From NCBI RefSeq assembly GCF_002005105.1, contig NZ_MSCV01000018.1, forward strand, positions 1 to 64,000: a DNA stretch of 64,000 nt, given 5' to 3'. The DNA comes from Methylocaldum sp. 14B. Lineage in GTDB: Bacteria > Pseudomonadota > Gammaproteobacteria > Methylococcales > Methylococcaceae. Shown piece after piece: positions 59,464 to 64,000 of the stretch; position 1 is the stretch's first letter; each line of letters opens with the position of its first letter. Position numbers and translations under genes: made by a program. The notes under the pieces are model-generated. The model ran no database searches and was not told the DNA's origin. It saw only the letters and a program-made list of their open reading frames with translations.

Positions 59464-60477
59464 ATGGATGAAATCATTCGCTTGGTGGGCCCTAGCCGGG
59501 CCGTGGAAATTTTCGGGATTCGGCTGGTCGGCATCAATGCCGAGAACGGCAAGAAGCTCCTGATGAGTCTTCTCCTGATCGCCATGATTTTTCTGTTGCG
59601 ATGGGCGATCCGTCAGGGCTCGAAATTCATCTTCCGCCGCCGCCCCGACGAGCAGACCGAATTCTGGGCGCGCCAAACGATCCAGCTCATTACCGCCTTT
59701 CTGTTGTTGTTGGGACTCGCCTCCATCTGGTTCAACGACCCGACCCGGCTCGCCACCGCCTTGGGCCTCGTGACGGCAGGTCTCGCTTTCGCCCTGCAGC
59801 GGGTGGTCACCGCGGCAGCGGGTTATTTCGTGATCTTGAGAGGCAAGACCTTCCATGTGGGCGACCGCATCGTCATGGGCGGCGTGCGCGGCGATGTGGT
59901 GGCCTTGGGCTTCATGCAGACGACGATCATGGAAATGGGCCAGCCGCCGTCGGTGCAGGCTGCCGATCCGGCCATGTGGGTGCGAAGCCGGGAATACACC
60001 GGCCGTCTGGTCACGGTCAGCAACGCCAGGATTTTCGACGAGCCGGTTTACAACTACACCCGCGACTTCCCCTATATTTGGGAAGAACTGAGCCTCCCGA
60101 TTCCGTACCGGGCCGACCGCGAACGCGCCGAGCGCATCGTCACGGAAGCTGCCCTGCGCCACACGATCACGACCAATAAGCTCGGGCAGGAGGCCTTGGA
60201 AGAGATGCAGCGGCGCTATTTCCTGAAACCGACCGAGATCGGGCCGCGGGTCTATTACCGCCTGACCGATAATTGGCTGGAGCTGACCGTGCGCTTCATC
60301 GTGCGCGACCGCGGCATTCGCGAAGCCAAGGACGCGCTGAGCCGCGACATCCTCCAGGGCTTCGAACAGGCCGGCATCGAACTCGCTTCGGCAACCTTCG
60401 AGATCGTGGGAGTTCCGCCGCTTCGGATCGAGAAAGAGTCGCGGATTCAGCCTGCCGGCGCGTTCGATCATACGTAA
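59464..60477 (+). CDS. MscS-family mechanosensitive channel
   Basis: A 337-residue channel protein. Transmembrane segments lie at about 33-50 and 75-90. The pore-lining helix and beta domain follow, with TALGLVTAGLAFALQRVVTAAAGYF (in two halves) and GKTFHVGDRIVMGGVRGDVV, the MscS signature. The C-terminal domain is soluble. It should open under osmotic down-shock. It stands 101 bp after the small membrane frame. Confidence 0.85.
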   Translation: MDEIIRLVGPSRAVEIFGIRLVGINAENGKKLLMSLLLIAMIFLLRWAIRQGSKFIFRRRPDEQTEFWARQTIQLITAFLLLLGLASIWFNDPTRLATALGLVTAGLAFALQRVVTAAAGYFVILRGKTFHVGDRIVMGGVRGDVVALGFMQTTIMEMGQPPSVQAADPAMWVRSREYTGRLVTVSNARIFDEPVYNYTRDFPYIWEELSLPIPYRADRERAERIVTEAALRHTITTNKLGQEALEEMQRRYFLKPTEIGPRVYYRLTDNWLELTVRFIVRDRGIREAKDALSRDILQGFEQAGIELASATFEIVGVPPLRIEKESRIQPAGAFDHT

Positions 60478-60554
60478 TATCCGCTAACGACAGACGCGTC
60501 GTTTTCGTCTAATTTGAGGTATCGCCCGCCTCAATCGTTTATCGGCCGCTTTAG

Positions 60555-61079
60555 ATGGGAAGCATTAAGCGCCTTGTATTGTTGAGCTCGGCCGCCGCAG
60601 CGGCATCATCGGCGTTATTTCCCGTATTTGGCCAGGAATGGGGGGCGAGACCGCTGCATCGCCCCAGCGCCGCCCAATTGCTGGAAGTGCCCATCTCCGG
60701 CAATCCGATCGTCCCGCGGCGCGGACTGCCGATCGAGAATCCGTACGCGAACGATGCCGGCGCCATCGTGCAGGGCCGAAAGCTGTTCGACAGCCTGAAT
60801 TGCAGCGGTTGTCATGCCCCCTTGGGCGGAGGCGGCATGGGTCCGCCCTTGAGCGACCGCGACTGGATCTACGGCGGAGAACCCGCCGCGATCTATCTCA
60901 GCATCGCGCAAGGCCGTCCCAACGGTATGCCGGCCTGGAGCCGGGCCTTGCCGCCGCAGTCCATTTGGCAACTGGTGACCTATATCCGAACGCTCGGCGG
61001 AGCGCCCGCACCGGACGCCGGCTCGACGGAAAAGCCGGCCCATCCCGGTTCGGGTCGTGGACGCGGCTCCCAACGATGA
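60555..61079 (+). CDS. c-type cytochrome upstream of xoxF
   Basis: A 174-residue periplasmic mono-haem cytochrome with a signal peptide (LLSSAAAAASSALFPVFG-Q). The haem motif is CSGCH near residue 77. The sequence MGPPLSDRDWIYGG and GRPNGMPAWS with a Met ligand is typical of cytochromes linked to PQQ alcohol dehydrogenases. It is a candidate electron acceptor for XoxF (a xoxG-like role), though it lies upstream, not between xoxF and xoxJ. It overlaps the next cytochrome gene by 4 bp. Confidence 0.8.
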   Translation: MGSIKRLVLLSSAAAAASSALFPVFGQEWGARPLHRPSAAQLLEVPISGNPIVPRRGLPIENPYANDAGAIVQGRKLFDSLNCSGCHAPLGGGGMGPPLSDRDWIYGGEPAAIYLSIAQGRPNGMPAWSRALPPQSIWQLVTYIRTLGGAPAPDAGSTEKPAHPGSGRGRGSQR

Positions 61080-61432
61080 AGGCACTAGTACTCAGGCACC
61101 TCGTCGCGTTCACGATTTGCCTGGCCGGCAAGGCCATCGCGGCGCCTTCCGTGGCGCAGCTCGAACGTGAGGGTTACCAGGTGTTCATCGAGCGCTGCGG
61201 CGTCTGTCATGCCGTCCGCGGAACCGATGCCTATGGCATTTTGGGTCCCGACCTGACCCATCTGATGAGCCGGCGTTACATCGGCGCGGGGACGCTCCCG
61301 AATACGGTGGGCAATCTCGGAGGATGGATCGCGGATGCGCAGGCGCAAAAGCCGGGCTGCTTCATGCCGACCATGGATCTCTCCGGCCCGGAATTGCAGG
61401 CGGTGCTTGCCTATCTCCAGACTCTGCGCTGA
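61076..61432 (+). CDS. second c-type cytochrome
   Basis: A 118-residue periplasmic cytochrome c with a signal peptide (LVAFTICLAGKAIA-A). The haem motif is CGVCH near residue 38, and a Met ligand is in CFMPTMDLSG. It starts at ATG 61076 within the ATGA overlap with the preceding cytochrome gene, so the two are co-translated. The longer upstream frame is a shadow. Together they could pass electrons from XoxF to the terminal oxidase. Confidence 0.8.
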   Translation: MKALVLRHLVAFTICLAGKAIAAPSVAQLEREGYQVFIERCGVCHAVRGTDAYGILGPDLTHLMSRRYIGAGTLPNTVGNLGGWIADAQAQKPGCFMPTMDLSGPELQAVLAYLQTLR

Positions 61433-61449
61433 ATGGCTGGGACCGCGTC

Positions 61450-61600
61450 CGATGTAGGTCGGGAATCCTTTCACGGCGCATTTGTCGGCAAAGGATTGCC
61501 GACCTACGATTAACGTCGCGCCCGAAGTAGGTCGGGAATCCTTTCCCGACACAGCGGGTCGACAAGCCGGTTTTCCGGCAAAGGATTGTTGATCTACAGC
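61450..61600. repeat. family-B-related repeat modules
   Basis: Two TAGGTCGGGAATCC modules with their inverse GGCAAAGGATTGCCGACCTA. They lie between the cytochrome gene and xoxF. No clear terminal ends (GAGCGTTTTC) are found, so this is a partial or decayed element. It overlaps the xoxF leader. Confidence 0.6.
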
Positions 61601-61615
61601 TGGAGGAGAGACCGG

Positions 61616-63406
61616 ATGATCCGATCGATGCTGTGTTTGCTGATTTCTGCCGCCTGTTCGGGATGGCTGGCGAATGCCCCGGCTTCGGACGAGGTCGTCC
61701 GCCTTTCTCAAGACGACGGCCAATGGGTGATGGCCGCCAAGAATTACGCCAATACCCGCTTCAGCGGCCTGGATCAGATCAACGCCGGCAACGTCAAACA
61801 GCTCCGCGTCGCCTGGGTGTTTTCGACCGGAGTGCTCAACGGCCACGAGGCGGCGCCGCTGGTCGTGAAGGATACGATGTACCTCGTCACCCCCTGGCCC
61901 AATCTTCTCTACGCCTTGGACTTGAATCAGGCCGGCGCGATCAAGTGGGTGTACAAGCCGAACCCCAGCCGAGCCGCGCAAGGCGTGGCCTGTTGCGACG
62001 TGGTGAACCGCGGGGCGGCCTACGCCGAGGGAAAAATCTTCTTCAACACGCTGGACAATCATACCGTGGCGGTCGATGCGGCCACCGGCAAGGAAGCGTG
62101 GAAAACCAAGCTGGGCGAAATCGCCATGGGCGAAACCATGACCATGGCCCCCATCGTGGTGAAGAACAAGGTTCTGGTCGGCAACAGCGGCGGCGAGATG
62201 GGCGTGCGCGGCTGGATCACCGCGCTCGATACCCGTAACGGCCGGATCCTCTGGCAGGCGTACAGCACGGGGCCGGACAAGGACGTATTGATCGGACCGG
62301 ATTTCAAGCCGCCTTACGTAACCGGCGAGAACCTGGGCGCGACCACCTGGCCGTCCGAGACGGCCTGGCAAATCGGCGGCGGGACGGTCTGGGGCTGGAT
62401 TTCCTACGACCCGGAAGCCGATCTGATCTATTACGGCACCTCCAACGCCGGCCCCTGGAATGCCGTGCAACGCCCCGGCGACAACAAATGGACCTCTTCG
62501 GTGTTCGCCCGCGATCCCGACACCGGCATGGCGCGCTGGGCCTACCAGTGGAATCCGCACGATCTCTACGACTACGACGGCATCAACGAGAACGTGCTAC
62601 TCGACCTGAATATCGGCGGCCAGGATCGCAAGGTCTTGGTGCATGCCGACCGCAACGGCTACATGTACGTGATGGACCGGCTGACCGGCGAAATCATTTC
62701 CGCCGAGCCGTTCGTCTATACCAACACGGTCAAGCGCGTCGACCTGAAGACCGGCATCCCGGATCTGGCGACCGGCAAAGAACCGCAACTCGGCAAGTTC
62801 GTGAAAGATATCTGCCCCGCCCCGCCGGGCGGCAAGGACTGGCAGCCCATGGCTTATTCGCCGCGCACGGGCTTTCTTTACGTGCCCCACAACAACCTCT
62901 GTTTCGACATGAGAACCATGGAAGTGGGCTATATCGCGGGAACGCCCTATGTGGGCGCCGAAGTCGCGATGAAGGCGGGACCGGGCGGCAACCGCGGCTT
63001 CTTTACCGCCTGGGACCCGGTCCAGAACAAGAAAGTGTGGGCCATCGACGAGCCGTTTCCGGCCTGGAGCGGCGCCCTGGCGACGGCGGGCGATGTGGTG
63101 TTCTACGGGACCATGGACCGCTGGTTCAAGGCGGTGGACGCAAAGACCGGCCGGGAGTTGTGGAAGTTTCGGACCGGCTCCGGCGTGATCGGCCAGCCCA
63201 TCACCTACCGGGGCCCCGATGGCAAACAATATGTCGCGGTGCTGGCGGGCGTCGGCGGCTGGTCCGGCGCGGTGGTGTCGGGCGAGTTGGACCCCAAGGT
63301 TCCGTACGGCGCACTGGGTTTCGTCGGGGCGATGCAAGACTTGCCCAAAGTCACGGGCGAAGGCGGCACCTTATACGTCTTCGCGCTGCCGGAGGAGCAG
63401 CCATGA
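61616..63406 (+). CDS. xoxF: lanthanide-type PQQ methanol dehydrogenase
   Basis: A 596-residue periplasmic quinoprotein with a signal peptide (LCLLISAACSGWLANAPA-S). The eight-bladed propeller repeats are visible. The adjacent cysteines C126-C127 form the unusual disulfide at the PQQ site. The catalytic aspartate is D319 in LYDYDGIN, and D321 two residues on is the extra ligand that marks XoxF enzymes; calcium-type MxaF has Ala there. It oxidises methanol to formaldehyde or formate with a rare-earth ion. The SD (GGAGGAGAG) is strong. It overlaps the xoxJ-like gene by 4 bp. Confidence 0.92.
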   Translation: MIRSMLCLLISAACSGWLANAPASDEVVRLSQDDGQWVMAAKNYANTRFSGLDQINAGNVKQLRVAWVFSTGVLNGHEAAPLVVKDTMYLVTPWPNLLYALDLNQAGAIKWVYKPNPSRAAQGVACCDVVNRGAAYAEGKIFFNTLDNHTVAVDAATGKEAWKTKLGEIAMGETMTMAPIVVKNKVLVGNSGGEMGVRGWITALDTRNGRILWQAYSTGPDKDVLIGPDFKPPYVTGENLGATTWPSETAWQIGGGTVWGWISYDPEADLIYYGTSNAGPWNAVQRPGDNKWTSSVFARDPDTGMARWAYQWNPHDLYDYDGINENVLLDLNIGGQDRKVLVHADRNGYMYVMDRLTGEIISAEPFVYTNTVKRVDLKTGIPDLATGKEPQLGKFVKDICPAPPGGKDWQPMAYSPRTGFLYVPHNNLCFDMRTMEVGYIAGTPYVGAEVAMKAGPGGNRGFFTAWDPVQNKKVWAIDEPFPAWSGALATAGDVVFYGTMDRWFKAVDAKTGRELWKFRTGSGVIGQPITYRGPDGKQYVAVLAGVGGWSGAVVSGELDPKVPYGALGFVGAMQDLPKVTGEGGTLYVFALPEEQP

Positions 63407-64000
63407 TCGGAGGCTTGCGCCGGATGGCATTGTGTTTGTCGCTGAGCGTCGCCGCGAGCGCCTATGCCGCTGAAGGGACGAAAATCCTGCGGATTTGCGC
63501 CGATCCCAACAACCTGCCCTTCTCCAACCAGCGCGGCGAAGGCTTCGAGAATCGCCTGGCGAAGATCATGGCCCGCGAACTCGGCCGCAAGCTGGAGTAC
63601 ACCTGGTGGGCACAGCGCCGCGGCTTCTTTCGAAACACGCTGAACGCAGGGCGCTGCGACCTGGTCATGGGCGTGCCTAGCGGATTCGAAATGGCCCTGA
63701 CGACCCGCCCGTACTACCGCTCCAGCTATGCCCTGGTATACCGCAAGAACGCCGGCTACGCGCCGCGTTCACTCGACGATCCGCGACTTCGGACGCTCAG
63801 GATCGGTCTTCATTTCATCGGCGACGACTACAGCAATCCGCCCCCGGCCGAAGCCCTGGCCCGGCGCGGCATCATCCGGAACGTGGTCGGCTACAGCATT
63901 TACGGCGACTATCGGAAACCCAATCCGCCGGCACGCCTGATCGAGGCGGTCTCCCGAGGCGAGGTCGATGTCGCGATCGCCTGGGGACCGCTGGCGGGCT
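63403..64000 (+). CDS. xoxJ: XoxJ/MxaJ-like periplasmic binding protein (partial)
   Basis: The first 199 codons of a gene that runs off the window. A signal peptide (ALCLSLSVAASAYA-A) is followed by a solute-binding fold (LRICADPNNLPFSNQRGEG, then YTWWAQRRGFFRNTL, DLVMGVPSGFEMALTTRPYY). This is the MxaJ/XoxJ family, thought to help mature or activate the methanol dehydrogenase. It overlaps xoxF by 4 bp (ATGA). The 3' end is beyond 64000. Confidence 0.88.
   Translation, partial: MIGGLRRMALCLSLSVAASAYAAEGTKILRICADPNNLPFSNQRGEGFENRLAKIMARELGRKLEYTWWAQRRGFFRNTLNAGRCDLVMGVPSGFEMALTTRPYYRSSYALVYRKNAGYAPRSLDDPRLRTLRIGLHFIGDDYSNPPPAEALARRGIIRNVVGYSIYGDYRKPNPPARLIEAVSRGEVDVAIAWGPLAG

Overview
The window is about 64 kb of GC-rich DNA from an aerobic gammaproteobacterial methanotroph, most likely Methylococcaceae and Methylocaldum-like. 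The evidence is a lanthanide-type methanol dehydrogenase locus at the right end (xoxF followed by a xoxJ/mxaJ-like gene, with two c-type cytochromes upstream), a hopanoid C-3 methylase (hpnR), a di-haem cytochrome c peroxidase and a group 3b-like NiFe hydrogenase. The taxon is inferred from gene content, not measured.

Layout. 0.2-3.9 kb: a YVTN beta-propeller protein, a lipoprotein, a PLP-dependent dehydratase and an HD phosphohydrolase. 3.9-5.9 kb: a repeat-rich junction with tRNA-Ala(CGC) and two decayed mobile-element-type genes. 5.9-19.6 kb: a defence island on one strand, with a Fic protein, hsdM, hsdS, a second Fic protein, hsdR, a YgjP-like metallopeptidase, mcrB and mcrC, nearly all overlapping or touching. 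19.9-20.3 kb: an orphan secreted protein. 21.3-38.5 kb: nineteen closely spaced genes that look like one lipid or polyene biosynthesis and export operon. 39.5-46.0 kb: a periplasmic di-haem peroxidase, a sulfotransferase, and a periplasmic metal/sulfur gene set (SmbP-like, Cys-rich, DUF2892, DsrE-like, ModA-like). 46.2-50.7 kb: NAD(P)-linked NiFe hydrogenase genes in the order B-G-D-A plus a maturation protease. 50.7-58.5 kb: an AT-rich acyltransferase gene, gene relics, a secreted hydrolase, hpnR, a FAD-linked oxidase cut off before its Fe-S half, and an amidinotransferase relic. 58.6-64 kb: a DUF421 protein, an MscS channel, two cytochromes c, xoxF and the start of xoxJ.

The most interesting system is the 21.3-38.5 kb operon. 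It pairs a split indolepyruvate-type 2-oxoacid:ferredoxin oxidoreductase (iorB, iorA) with a type II fatty-acid/polyketide set: acyltransferase, ACP, ketosynthase, chain-length-factor-like partner, ketoreductases and two hotdog dehydratases. There is no enoyl reductase, which predicts an unsaturated (polyene) chain. Three enzyme activities each come as an active or half-active member with a degenerate partner. The two dehydratases have lost complementary catalytic residues, so they probably form an obligate heterodimer. The acyltransferase lacks the malonyl-binding arginine and sits between iorB and iorA, which suggests it loads a monocarboxylic starter made by IorAB. A LolD/LolE-like ABC exporter, a LolA-like carrier, a Tat-type FAD oxidase, an outer-membrane barrel and a lipoprotein suggest delivery of the product to the outer membrane.

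The second theme is repeats. Family A (about 99 bp) and family B (154-386 bp, with internal modules) have terminal inverted repeats and are bounded by TA. One A+B composite sits inside a small gene, and removing it with one TA restores the reading frame across the junction. Family C (about 147 bp) is a string of hairpins present three times. All identifications come from reading the translated sequence and recalled family motifs; no database search was run.
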